Of a DNA stretch of 64,000 nt, positions 1 to 8,730 are shown in pieces. Positions within the stretch are counted from its first letter, which is position 1, and each line of letters starts with the position of its first letter. The position numbers and the translations under genes were made by a program. The notes below the pieces were generated by a model. The model searched no databases. It was given only the letters and a program-made list of their open reading frames with translations, and had not been told where the DNA came from. Source of the DNA: Roseovarius sp. ZX-A-9 (GTDB lineage: Bacteria > Pseudomonadota > Alphaproteobacteria > Rhodobacterales > Rhodobacteraceae); NCBI RefSeq assembly GCF_028369135.1, contig NZ_JAPWHW010000008.1, positions 62,001 through 126,000 on the forward strand. Direction: 5' to 3'.

Positions 1-31
1 GGCGTCAGCAAATTCTTCGATTTCGGCGCGG

Positions 32-454
32 TCAGTCGTCGCGGTGGACCTTTTCGCGGCGCTCGTGGCGCTCCTGCGCTTCCAGGGTCATGGTCGCGAT
101 CGGGCGCGCATCCAGCCGCTTGAGGCTGATCGGCTCGCCGGACATTTCGCAATATCCGTATTCGCCATCTTCGATCCGGCGCAGCGCCTGGTCTATCTTG
201 GCCACCAATTTGCGCTGGCGATCGCGGGTGCGCAACTCTAGCGCGCGGTCGGTTTCTTCACTCGCCCGGTCGGCCACATCGGGGATTGCGCGGGTGCCGT
301 CCTGCAAACCCTCGATCGTGTCGCGGCTGCCTGCCAGCAGATCATCGCGCCAATCCAGCAGTTTACGCCGGAAATATTCCAGCTGCCGCTCATTCATAAA
401 CGGTTCGTCATCGACCGGTCGATAGTCCTCCGGCAAGAAAACTTCTGTTTTCAT
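32..454 (-). CDS. dksA: DksA/TraR-family RNA polymerase-binding regulator
   Basis: 140 aa. DksA proteins enter the RNA polymerase secondary channel and, with ppGpp, adjust transcription of rRNA and amino-acid genes. The sequence shows the long helical hairpin (about 20-95) with the coiled-coil tip DVADRA at 59-64, which keeps the Asp and Ala important in E. coli DksA, then the globular C-terminal part with YGYC (Cys102). The four-cysteine zinc finger is not intact: only Cys102 remains, and the other three positions read Ser, Thr and Ala. The start at 454 is chosen because GAGGG precedes it at good spacing; upstream in-frame codons lack a site. It diverges from the MoxR gene. Family assignment is firm; the mechanism is inferred from the family. 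Confidence 0.92.
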   Translation of the reverse strand: MKTEVFLPEDYRPVDDEPFMNERQLEYFRRKLLDWRDDLLAGSRDTIEGLQDGTRAIPDVADRASEETDRALELRTRDRQRKLVAKIDQALRRIEDGEYGYCEMSGEPISLKRLDARPIATMTLEAQERHERREKVHRDD

Positions 455-649
455 ATGCTTACCCTCATCAACATCAAGGCTGTTTTTGATATCCGGTTTC
501 GACACCTTGTGTCCCCTTTTGTGCCAGCGTCTACTGCATGAAAGGTCGAATGTCACTAGACAATCACGATGCATTGATGTGTTTTGCCCCTCTCGTTACT
601 GTACCGCGCGACGCCGATGAGTAACGGCACGAAAAGGATTGAAAACGTG

Positions 650-1489
650 ATGAAATTCGAAGGCACGGACGATTACGTCGCCACCCATGACCTGACCATC
701 GCGGTGAATGCCGCCGTCACTCTGGAACGCCCGCTGCTGGTCAAGGGCGAGCCCGGTACTGGCAAGACCGAACTGGCCCGCCAGGTCGCCCGGGGCCTCG
801 GGTTACGGATGATCGAATGGAACATCAAATCGACGACTCGGGCGCATCAGGGCCTGTATGAATACGACGCCGTCAGCCGCCTTCGCGACAGTCAGTTGGG
901 CGAAGAGAAGGTGCATGACGTGGCCAACTACATCCGCCCCGGCAAGCTGTGGCAGGCCTTTGACGCGGATGAAAAGGTGGTGCTGCTGATCGACGAGATC
1001 GACAAAGCCGATATCGAATTCCCCAACGATCTGCTGCAGGAACTCGACAAGATGGAGTTTCACGTCTACGAAACCGGCGAAACGATCTCGGCGCGCCATC
1101 GTCCGATCATGATCATCACCTCCAACAACGAAAAAGAACTGCCGGATGCCTTTCTGCGGCGATGCTTTTTCCACTACATCCGCTTTCCCGACATGGAGAC
1201 GATGAAGAAGATCGTCGCGGTACACCATCCGAACATCAAGGACTCGCTGCTCAGCGTCGCGCTCACGCAATTCTACGAAATTCGCGACCAACAGGGCCTC
1301 AAGAAGAAACCTTCAACCTCCGAGGTTCTTGACTGGCTCAAACTGTTGCTGGCCGAGGATCTGACCGCCGAAGACCTGAAAAAGAGCGGTGCCGACGCCC
1401 TGCCCCGCCTGCATGGCGCGCTGCTGAAGAACGAACAGGACGTGCATCTGTTCGAGCGTCTGGCCTTCATGGCGCGCCGACAACGCTAG
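650..1489 (+). CDS. MoxR-family AAA+ ATPase (CoxD-like)
   Basis: 279 aa. MoxR ATPases act as chaperones that remodel or insert cofactors into partner proteins, usually with a von Willebrand A protein. Walker A GEPGTGKT is at 33-40, Walker B LLIDEID near 112-118, and the sensor region ITSNNEKELPDAFLRRC follows. The length is normal. The start at 650 (MKFEG) has AAAGGA about 11 nt upstream; an earlier ATG at 617 is possible. The partner-type VWA protein (CoxE-like) lies at 3362-4546 on the same strand, separated by a lipoprotein and a tiny membrane protein, so the pair probably works together. The client is unknown; there are no CO dehydrogenase genes here. Confidence 0.9.
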   Translation: MKFEGTDDYVATHDLTIAVNAAVTLERPLLVKGEPGTGKTELARQVARGLGLRMIEWNIKSTTRAHQGLYEYDAVSRLRDSQLGEEKVHDVANYIRPGKLWQAFDADEKVVLLIDEIDKADIEFPNDLLQELDKMEFHVYETGETISARHRPIMIITSNNEKELPDAFLRRCFFHYIRFPDMETMKKIVAVHHPNIKDSLLSVALTQFYEIRDQQGLKKKPSTSEVLDWLKLLLAEDLTAEDLKKSGADALPRLHGALLKNEQDVHLFERLAFMARRQR

Positions 1490-1814
1490 ATGCGCCGCGC
1501 TTTTGCAGGATGCGCCCGACGCCTTGCCTGATGACCTTGGCAGGCGCAGACTTGAACGTTAAGATACTGTAGAAATGACAAAATATCTTCCGGGATCGCG
1601 CAGAGAGATCAAGCCGCATTTTCGCCCCAAATGCTCCTTACAGACGTCAGGATGAGTTACAACATTGCCCGCGACCCGGCTCTGGCGTAGGCCGGGGCGA
1701 TATCATGGCCTGCGCCGGCCGTGGTTCGCGTTCTTTTTCGCTGTGATCGCGACCGGGGCTCTCTGCTGCGTTGGTCGCAAGGTTTCGGGTGACAATTCTT
1801 TTTTCGGGGACCTT
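1490..1814. other. Intergenic region between moxR-like gene and DUF2927 lipoprotein gene
   Basis: 325 bases without a convincing gene. Short frames cross it but lack ribosome-binding sites and have codon patterns unlike the neighbours. I see no strong hairpin with a T tail. It presumably holds the promoter of the downstream lipoprotein gene, whose ribosome-binding site GGGGA ends at 1810. Confidence 0.5.
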
Positions 1815-3182
1815 ATGCGCCGACTGATTTTGCCAATCTGCCTCTTGCTCGGGGCTTGCATGCCGGGTGCCTCGAGCGACGTGACCACGCGCGCCGCGAC
1901 ACTTGCCCAAACCTCGATGCCCCCGATCAAGGTCTTTGCCGTGGCGCGCCCGACACCGCCCGCGCGCTCCAATCGGGACATCGCCCGCGACTTCCTCGAT
2001 CTCAGCCTACAGCTCGAATCCGGGCGCGAACTGAAAGTGCTGTCGCGCTTCGAAGGCCCGATCTCGGTCCGCGTGATCGGCACCCCGCCCCCCACGCTTC
2101 AGCCCGATCTGGGCCGCTTGCTGCATCGTCTGCGCTCCGAGGCGGGCATCAATATCAGCCAGGTCACCAACGCCAATGCAAATATCACGATCGAGGCGGT
2201 GCCGCGCGCCGAGATCCGGCGCCACCTGCCGCAGGCCGCGTGTTTCGTCGTGCCCAACATCTCGCGCCTGTCGCAATACCGCTCGGCCAAGCGCTCGCGC
2301 CAGACGAACTGGAGCACATTGACCAGACGGACCAAGATCGCGATTTTCGTGCCCAGCGATGCCGCCCCGCAAGAGGTGCGCGATTGCCTGCACGAGGAAC
2401 TGGCCCAGGCGATCGGACCGCTCAACGATCTCTACCGGCTGCCCGACTCGGTCTTCAACGACGATAACGTGCACACGGTGCTCACCGGGTTCGACATGCT
2501 GATCCTGCGCGCCTATTACGCCCCGGAGCTGCATTCCGGCATGTCGCGCGCGGACGTAGCCGCCCGCCTGCCCGGCATCCTGGCCCGTCTCAACCCGCAC
2601 GGCGAACATATCGCGCCGCGCCCTGTCAGCGCCACGCCCCGCGCGTGGATCCGCGCGATCCAGACCGCGCTTGGCCCCGGTGCCGGCCCGGGACAGCGGC
2701 GCAGCGCCGCACAGGCCGCATTGCGCATCGCCGAAACCTCAGGCTGGACCGATCAGCGCCGGGGCTTCAGCCATTACGCGCTTGGCCGCCTGACGCAGAA
2801 CAGCGACCCGGACTATGCGCAGAACCAGTTCGCCGCCGCCGATGCCTATTTCCGGCGCAGCCCCGGCACCGCATTGCACCGCGCCCACACCGCGGCACAA
2901 CTGGCCGCCTATGCCATCGCGCATGGCCGCGGTGATGTCGCCCTGAACCTTGTCACACCGCAACTGGCCGTGGCCGAGCAGCACGAAAACGCCGCCCTTC
3001 TAGCCTCGTTGATGATGCTGCGCGCCGAAGCGCTGGAACTGACCGGCCGCATCGCGGAAGCCCGCATCGTGCGTCTGGACAGCCTCGGCTGGGCACGTTA
3101 CGGATACGGCGCGGATTGGGCCGTGCGTGCGAAACTGCGCGAGGTAGCGGCCCTGAACCCGCTAAAGGGAATAAACGGGTAA
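1815..3182 (+). CDS. DUF2927 domain-containing lipoprotein
   Basis: 455 aa. The N-terminus is a lipoprotein signal with lipobox LGAC (Cys15), so the mature protein is probably anchored in a membrane facing the periplasm. The central region (about 85-270) matches my recollection of DUF2927: a conserved DCLHEELAQAIGPLND stretch followed by the SVFNDDN and LRAYYAPEL segments. The C-terminal third is alpha-helical and TPR-like. The DUF2927 function is unknown to me; the HEE sequence resembles a degenerate metallopeptidase motif, but this is only an observation. The start at 1815 is preceded by GGGGA. It sits between the MoxR and VWA genes, so a link to their chaperone activity is possible. Confidence 0.78.
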   Translation: MRRLILPICLLLGACMPGASSDVTTRAATLAQTSMPPIKVFAVARPTPPARSNRDIARDFLDLSLQLESGRELKVLSRFEGPISVRVIGTPPPTLQPDLGRLLHRLRSEAGINISQVTNANANITIEAVPRAEIRRHLPQAACFVVPNISRLSQYRSAKRSRQTNWSTLTRRTKIAIFVPSDAAPQEVRDCLHEELAQAIGPLNDLYRLPDSVFNDDNVHTVLTGFDMLILRAYYAPELHSGMSRADVAARLPGILARLNPHGEHIAPRPVSATPRAWIRAIQTALGPGAGPGQRRSAAQAALRIAETSGWTDQRRGFSHYALGRLTQNSDPDYAQNQFAAADAYFRRSPGTALHRAHTAAQLAAYAIAHGRGDVALNLVTPQLAVAEQHENAALLASLMMLRAEALELTGRIAEARIVRLDSLGWARYGYGADWAVRAKLREVAALNPLKGING

Positions 3183-3185
3183 GCC

Positions 3186-3353
3186 ATGATCATCGTGCTA
3201 GCGGCCCTCATCGGCGCCGCGCTTGGGGCCTATCAGGCCCGCCGCCGCAAGGGCCGCATCGCGGATATCCTGCAATATGCCGTCGTCTACGCCTTGGCCT
3301 TCGCTTTGGCCGGGCTTTTCGCCACCATCGCGCTTGACCGCATCATGCGCTGA
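3186..3353 (+). CDS. 55-aa membrane protein
   Basis: A short frame beginning MIIVLAALIGAALGAY, with two hydrophobic segments (about 2-15 and 30-50) separated by the basic loop ARRRKGR. It starts 3 nt after the lipoprotein stop and ends 8 nt before the VWA gene, so it is almost certainly translated as part of that operon. The function is unknown. Similar tiny proteins in this position in related genomes are, as I recall, sometimes labelled apolipoprotein acyltransferase; nothing in 55 residues supports that enzyme name. Confidence 0.72.
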   Translation: MIIVLAALIGAALGAYQARRRKGRIADILQYAVVYALAFALAGLFATIALDRIMR

Positions 3354-3361
3354 GCGCCGCG

Positions 3362-4546
3362 ATGTTCCTGCCATTCTTCGAGACCCTCAGAAAGGCCGGC
3401 GTTCCGGTCAGCCTGCGCGAGTACCTGACATTTCTCGACGGGATTAGCGCCGGGCTCGCCACCTATGATGTCGAGGCGTTCTATTACCTTGCCCGCGCGT
3501 CGATGGTGAAGGACGAACGCCACATCGACCGCTTCGACCGGGCCTTCGCCGCCAGCTTCGAGGGGCTCGACAGTCTCACCGCCGAGGACGTGCTCGATGC
3601 CGTGGACCTGCCCGCCGAATGGCTGGAAAAACTGGCTGAAAAGCACCTGAGCGATGCCGAAAAGGCCGAAATCGAGGCGCTCGGCGGTTTTGACAAGCTG
3701 ATGGAAACCCTGAAGGAGCGGCTCAAGGAACAGCGGGGCCGTCACCAGGGCGGCAATAAATGGATAGGCACCGCAGGCACCTCGCCTTTCGGCGCCTATG
3801 GTTACAACCCCGAAGGCGTTCGTATCGGCCAGGACAAATCGCGTCACCAGCGCGCGGTCAAGGTCTGGGACAAACGCGAGTTCCGCAACCTCGATGGCGA
3901 CGTGGAACTGGGCACGCGCAACATCAAGGTGGCCCTGAAACGCCTGCGCCAATGGGTCCGCGACGGCGCCGCCGAAGAACTGGACCTCGATGGCACGATC
4001 CGCGCCACCGCCGAGCACGGCTATCTTGATGTGCAGACCCGCCCCGAGCGGCGCAACGCGGTCAAGATATTGCTCTTTCTCGATGTCGGCGGCTCGATGG
4101 ACAGCCATATCCGCGTCGTGGAGGAACTTTTCTCGGCCGCTCGTGCCGAATTCAAGCATCTCGAATATTACTATTTCCACAACTGCCTCTACGAGGGCGT
4201 CTGGCGCGACAACCGCCGCCGCTGGGATGCGCAGACCCCCACGCACGAAGTGCTCAACACCTATGGCCCCGACTACAAATGCATCTTTGTGGGCGACGCC
4301 GCCATGTCCCCCTACGAGATCGCCTATCCCGGCGGGGCGAATGAGCACTGGAATCCCGAATCCGGGCAGGTCTGGCTGACCCGAGCCCGCGAACAGTGGC
4401 CCGATCACGTTTGGATAAACCCGGTGCCGGAAAATCGCTGGAATCATACTCAGTCGACGCTGATGATCCAGGAAATCTTCGATGCGCGCATGGTTCCGAT
4501 GACCCTCGAAGGTCTCTCACGCGGCATGAAGATGCTCACCCGCTAA
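3362..4546 (+). CDS. CoxE-like VWA domain protein
   Basis: 394 aa. CoxE-type proteins pair with MoxR ATPases; in the carboxydotrophic cox cluster they help mature the Mo-Cu site of CO dehydrogenase, and elsewhere their clients are unknown. The N-terminal helical half (1-130) is followed by the VWA fold, with the metal-site start ILLFLDVGGSMDSH at 236-249. The first MIDAS motif reads D-x-G-G-S instead of D-x-S-x-S, so metal binding may be altered. The MoxR ATPase at 650-1489 is the obvious partner. No strong ribosome-binding site is seen, which suggests translational coupling to the small gene ending 8 nt upstream. Confidence 0.88.
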   Translation: MFLPFFETLRKAGVPVSLREYLTFLDGISAGLATYDVEAFYYLARASMVKDERHIDRFDRAFAASFEGLDSLTAEDVLDAVDLPAEWLEKLAEKHLSDAEKAEIEALGGFDKLMETLKERLKEQRGRHQGGNKWIGTAGTSPFGAYGYNPEGVRIGQDKSRHQRAVKVWDKREFRNLDGDVELGTRNIKVALKRLRQWVRDGAAEELDLDGTIRATAEHGYLDVQTRPERRNAVKILLFLDVGGSMDSHIRVVEELFSAARAEFKHLEYYYFHNCLYEGVWRDNRRRWDAQTPTHEVLNTYGPDYKCIFVGDAAMSPYEIAYPGGANEHWNPESGQVWLTRAREQWPDHVWINPVPENRWNHTQSTLMIQEIFDARMVPMTLEGLSRGMKMLTR

Positions 4547-4562
4547 AGCGTTTCGCGAGCCC

Positions 4563-5348
4563 CTACTCCACCACGTCCGTCACCAGCCGGTATTCCAGCA
4601 ACTCGCTTTGCAACAGCACATAGATCTCGTCCGGCGGCGTCGCCAGCGCATGCCGCATCACAAGCGTGTCCACGCCCATCGCATCGAGATAGCTCATCAC
4701 CTCGCCCTGCCCGCGCTGGATATCCTCCACCGCCAGAAACGCAGGCAATACCGTGCTTTTGCCAAAATAGTGTTGGTGCACCCCCACCTGTGCGTCCGCA
4801 TGCACCCGGCGCGCGGTACCGGCCGCCAGCATATAGGGGCAGGCCGAGAAACACACATCCTGCGCGTCCATCACCGTCTCCAGCCCCGCCGCGCGCAGGC
4901 TGCGGCCGATTTCCAGCGCATCGCGCACTGATCCGCCAGGGCTGTTCAGCCGCACGCGGCTCAGGTCCGGTTCACGCGCCAGAGCCTCCTGAAACCGGAG
5001 CGCATCACCCGACTCGATTGCCCCCGTCGCGAGCAGCACATCGCCTTCGCGCCGAAATTCCAGCCGCTGCGGCATGTCGGCGGTATTGCGATACGGGCGT
5101 TCGGGCGTGCCGGGCCGCGTGTCAGGCAACGGCATGTCGCGCGGCGTGTAGCGTCGCTGCTGATCGCCCGGGGTCACGGGCGTGGTCAACTGCGGCTGGT
5201 GGGACGGCCAGGCCATCTGCGGCAGGGCGTTGATGACATCCCACCCGGCAAGAAAAACGGCCATGCCCAGTTGCAGCCCCAGCACCGCCAGCAATACCCG
5301 GCGCGTGTTCCAGCCGCGCCGCGGCGGGGACGCCTCGCTCGGGCTCAT
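4563..5348 (-). CDS. ClpP/crotonase-fold membrane-anchored protein (COG3904-like)
   Basis: 261 aa. An N-terminal hydrophobic helix (about 16-37) anchors the protein; a Pro-rich linker leads to a ClpP-like domain (about 95-255). LNSPGGSV at 134-141 resembles the ClpP oxyanion-loop signature. CFSACPYML (Ser168) and GVHQ (His191) sit where ClpP has its catalytic Ser and His, so peptidase activity is plausible but unproven. The gene overlaps its upstream partner by 4 bp (ATGA), so the two are translationally coupled. The fold call is good; substrate and activity are not known. It is convergent with the VWA gene. Confidence 0.72.
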   Translation of the reverse strand: MSPSEASPPRRGWNTRRVLLAVLGLQLGMAVFLAGWDVINALPQMAWPSHQPQLTTPVTPGDQQRRYTPRDMPLPDTRPGTPERPYRNTADMPQRLEFRREGDVLLATGAIESGDALRFQEALAREPDLSRVRLNSPGGSVRDALEIGRSLRAAGLETVMDAQDVCFSACPYMLAAGTARRVHADAQVGVHQHYFGKSTVLPAFLAVEDIQRGQGEVMSYLDAMGVDTLVMRHALATPPDEIYVLLQSELLEYRLVTDVVE

Positions 5349-6661
5349 CCGGTTTTTCCGGCGTCATCCACCGGCTTCAGTCCCGTCGCCGCCCTGGGCT
5401 GGCGCGTCGGGCGCTCGGCCTCGGGTGCAGGTGCCGCGTGCATCGCCTCCATCTCGCGCAGCGCCAGCATCGCACCACGCAACTCCGACAGGGTCAGCGT
5501 CTCTTCCACCCGCACGCCGTCACGGCCCGAGCGGATCGCGGCCTGCGCCACCATGAGGATCAGCACCAACACGGCAGGCAGCAGATCAATGGCGATCGCC
5601 CCCGCCCAGGACGGCGCGAAATTGCCCGCGTAAAGGATCACCGCATCCGCAGCAGAGATCGGCGTATAGGTGGTGTCAGACGGCGGAGGCATGGCAATCA
5701 CCGCTTCTGCCGCGCTGCGCAGCGTGTCTGCCCGCTGCCCCAGCACCTTCAGAACCGACGTGATCGTGCTCTGCTGATCGCCGCGCGCAGCCCCCGTGCG
5801 CCCGTCAAGCTCGGGCAGCACCACCGAGGCCGCGAGATCCTGCGCCGCGCGCGTCACCAGTGGGGCGACCGACAATTGCCGCAGCTGGGTGATGATACCG
5901 GCCAGTCGCACCGCCTCTTCGGAAAACTGAACCGATCGCGGCTCGACCGGTCCCGGCTCCACCGTCAGCGCCCGCATCCGGCTGAGAATCGCGTTGCCCT
6001 CGGCAAAGCCCGCCGCAACCAGCGGCGCCTGGGTGGCGATCTGCGCCTCCAGCCCGCGCAATTCATCCGATTTCTGCCGCAAGACCCGGAACACCGCGCC
6101 GCGCCCCGCCAGTCCCGACAGATCGCCATTGGCCTCCTGCTCGCTCAGATCCTCGAACGATTGCCGCACCCGTGCCACGTCACGCTCCAGCCCTTGCGCC
6201 GAAACAGCGATCAGATTGGCCCGCTCCAGTGAGGCCTGGTATTCCTGTACAGTTTTCGCCAGGTGCTGCTCGACCGCGGCGGACCCGGCCAGTGCGGCAG
6301 CATTCAGCCAGGACGACATGGCGATGATCGCCAGCGACCCGATTAGCATCGACACCATCAGCCCGATCCGCGCACCCATCGTGCGCACCGCCGGCAGCAG
6401 TCGCATCAGGTATGACCAGAAAACAAAGATGCCTACCGACACCGCGATGGAATAGGACGCGGCCGCCGCAAAGCTCAGCACACCTGTATCATCCAGCAGC
6501 GACGACACTCCAAGGTAGGTGTAAATCCCAGAAGCCGTCGCCAGAACCCCCAGTGCCGCACCGGTAATCCCGTCCAGCCAGCGCACATGCCCCGTCAACT
6601 CGCTGGCATAGCGGATGCCCTCTGCATCGCCGCGCGCACCGCGCGAAATGTCCTCATCCAT
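5345..6661 (-). CDS. Multi-pass membrane protein with long coiled-coil region
   Basis: 438 aa, family not recognised. Three hydrophobic segments lie in the first part (about 30-55, 62-85, 100-125), then a long polar helical region rich in Glu, Gln and Arg (about 130-320), one further hydrophobic segment near 345-370, and a polar tail. The topology suggests a large coiled-coil domain on one side of the membrane. It overlaps the ClpP-like gene by 4 bp and shares its operon, which suggests a membrane complex. The ribosome-binding site before the start at 6661 is weak. Confidence 0.7.
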   Translation of the reverse strand: MDEDISRGARGDAEGIRYASELTGHVRWLDGITGAALGVLATASGIYTYLGVSSLLDDTGVLSFAAAASYSIAVSVGIFVFWSYLMRLLPAVRTMGARIGLMVSMLIGSLAIIAMSSWLNAAALAGSAAVEQHLAKTVQEYQASLERANLIAVSAQGLERDVARVRQSFEDLSEQEANGDLSGLAGRGAVFRVLRQKSDELRGLEAQIATQAPLVAAGFAEGNAILSRMRALTVEPGPVEPRSVQFSEEAVRLAGIITQLRQLSVAPLVTRAAQDLAASVVLPELDGRTGAARGDQQSTITSVLKVLGQRADTLRSAAEAVIAMPPPSDTTYTPISAADAVILYAGNFAPSWAGAIAIDLLPAVLVLILMVAQAAIRSGRDGVRVEETLTLSELRGAMLALREMEAMHAAPAPEAERPTRQPRAATGLKPVDDAGKTG

Positions 6662-6834
6662 ATGCCAAACCCTATCTACTGGAATCCCCTACTATATGGG
6701 GGCAATTTGCAATTTGGCAAAACTCCGCGTCCGGGCACCACAACATCGACAGGTACGCGCCGCCCCGCTTTCATCTTTCCACAAATACCTTTGCCCGGCA
6801 AAAACCCGTCGCAACGGCGATAGAAAAAGCCTTG

Positions 6835-7566
6835 CTATAACTGAAAGAGCCGCCCCGGCCCCCAGCCTCGCGCGTCCGCTCCGGCGAGCCGCAGCATATG
6901 CCACAAGAGCGCCTGGTTGGACGTGACCACCGGCAGATCCAATACTGTCTCCACCTCATCAATGATCGCGAAGCTCTGCAAATTGGTGCAACTGGCAAAG
7001 ACCGCCTCGACCCCTTCCGCGCGCCCGGCCTCCAGCATCGCGGCCCGGGTCGAAGCGGGCGCGATTCGCGCAACCTGCCGGTCGTCGCCCTCGCCAAAGC
7101 TGATTTCGCGCAGCACCTCGACACCCCCGCGCGCCAGCAGTGCGATCATCGGCCCCGTAACGCTCGGCAGGTAGGGCGTGACCATCGCGATCCGCCGCGC
7201 CCCCAGTGCCGCAAGCGCTGCTTTCACCGCGCTTATCGGATTTGTGACCGGGACGCCCGGCTGCACCGCCTGCACCGCGCACGCCACCGCCTCTTCTCCG
7301 ATCACCGTCGCCGCCGAGGTGCAGCCATAGCCGATCGCTTCAAGCCCCGCCGGCAGTAACCGCGCCGTCGCGGGCAGGGTCAATTCCATCTCGGCAAGCG
7401 TTTCGGGCGTTACCTCGTGCTGGTTGGGGATTCGGGCATGCAACAACTGCGAATCGCGCCCCGCCAGCACCTGGCGGGCCTCATATTCCAGCGTCTCGTC
7501 GGTTTGCAGCACGATCAGACCCAGCCGCGCGCCGCCCCCGGCACCCTCGTTCAGCGTGAAGTCCAT
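6835..7566 (-). CDS. Asp/Glu racemase superfamily protein (maleate isomerase/arylmalonate decarboxylase-like)
   Basis: 243 aa. Two catalytic cysteines typical of the superfamily are visible: YGCTSA (Cys82) and ASCTNL (Cys193). The internal pattern is nearer the maleate isomerase and arylmalonate decarboxylase branch than MurI, so I would not call it glutamate racemase. The substrate is unknown. The start at 7566 has GGAGGTG placed inside the 3' end of anmK, only 3 nt upstream, so the two genes are co-transcribed. A role linked to wall-fragment recycling is possible from context only. Confidence 0.82.
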   Translation of the reverse strand: MDFTLNEGAGGGARLGLIVLQTDETLEYEARQVLAGRDSQLLHARIPNQHEVTPETLAEMELTLPATARLLPAGLEAIGYGCTSAATVIGEEAVACAVQAVQPGVPVTNPISAVKAALAALGARRIAMVTPYLPSVTGPMIALLARGGVEVLREISFGEGDDRQVARIAPASTRAAMLEAGRAEGVEAVFASCTNLQSFAIIDEVETVLDLPVVTSNQALLWHMLRLAGADARGWGPGRLFQL

Positions 7567-7569
7567 GCG

Positions 7570-8667
7570 CTACACCTCCGGCTTGCTCAATATCCCGCCC
7601 GACACGGCCGCACGCACCCCCGTGGTACCACGCGCGGATGTGGGCAGGCCGCGCGCCACGCGCACCGCCAGATAGCCAAAAGCCTGAGCCTCGAGCATGT
7701 CGCCATCCAGTCCGACCGCCTCAACCGGCTCCACCGGACAATCGAGCGCAACGCTCAGCATCTCCATCATCACCGGATTGTGCCGCCCGCCGCCGGTGAC
7801 CAACATGCGCTCGGGCGGCGTCGGGCAATGCTCCATCCCGCGCAGCACCGCCGCCGCGACCATGCCGGTCAGGGTTGCCACCGCGTCGGCATCGCTCAAT
7901 TCGCCCACCAGCCCGATCATGTCGGCAAACGCGTCCCGGTCCAGTGATTTCGGCGGCATCTGCATGAAATACGGCTCGTCCAGAAACAGCTCCAGCGCGC
8001 CATCCACCACATTGCCCACCTTCGCCAGCCGGCCATCCCGGTCAAAAGGCTCCCCCCGGCGAGCCATCATCACATCGTTGATCGGCGCGTTGGCCGGGCC
8101 GGTATCAAATGCAAGCAACGCGCCTTCGTCCTCGGGCCGGGCCTTGCGCGGGTCGACCCAGGTGATGTTGCCCACGCCGCCCAGATTGAGAAACGCCAGC
8201 GGCGCATCCGCCCCGATGTACCGCGCGCAGGCAAAATGGTAGAACGGCGCCAGCGGCGCACCCTGCCCGCCCAGTTCGATATCGGCACTGCGAAAATCCC
8301 AGACCACCGCGCGCCCCAGAGCCTCTGCCAGCGCCGCGCCGTCGCCGATCTGGTGTGTGCCGCGACCGCGCGGCTCATGTGCCAGTGTCTGGCCGTGAAA
8401 CCCGATCAGCGCACCACGCTCGAATCCCTGCAGAACCTCGCGATGCGCGGCCATGACAACGGCCTCTGCCTGCGCCACGTCCTGCCCCGGCCAGCGCCCC
8501 AACGCGGCTGTCAGCACGCCGCGTTCGGCATCCGAATAGGCTCGATATGCAGTTTCTCCAAAGGCAAATATCTCATGCCCGTCAGTCTCGATCAGTGCCG
8601 CATCGACACCGTCCAGAGAGGTGCCCGACATCGTCCCCAGCGCCCATAGGCGTCCGGCCTTCAACAT
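7570..8667 (-). CDS. anmK: Anhydro-N-acetylmuramic acid kinase
   Basis: 365 aa, the usual length. AnmK opens and phosphorylates 1,6-anhydro-MurNAc released in peptidoglycan turnover, giving MurNAc-6-phosphate for recycling in the cytoplasm. The N-terminal phosphate loop [12 protein letters not shown] (11-22) is diagnostic, as are [10 protein letters not shown] and [12 protein letters not shown] in the middle. AAAGGAAAAGG directly precedes the start at 8667. It is divergent from tyrS across a 63-bp gap, which must hold both promoters, and is followed within 3 nt by the racemase-family gene. Confidence 0.96.
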   Translation of the reverse strand: MLKAGRLWALGTMSGTSLDGVDAALIETDGHEIFAFGETAYRAYSDAERGVLTAALGRWPGQDVAQAEAVVMAAHREVLQGFERGALIGFHGQTLAHEPRGRGTHQIGDGAALAEALGRAVVWDFRSADIELGGQGAPLAPFYHFACARYIGADAPLAFLNLGGVGNITWVDPRKARPEDEGALLAFDTGPANAPINDVMMARRGEPFDRDGRLAKVGNVVDGALELFLDEPYFMQMPPKSLDRDAFADMIGLVGELSDADAVATLTGMVAAAVLRGMEHCPTPPERMLVTGGGRHNPVMMEMLSVALDCPVEPVEAVGLDGDMLEAQAFGYLAVRVARGLPTSARGTTGVRAAVSGGILSKPEV

Positions 8668-8730
8668 GGCCTTTTCCTTTGCCCTATCCCCCCATATACA
8701 TGCCGCTCAAACCGATCCGGGACAAGCGAT

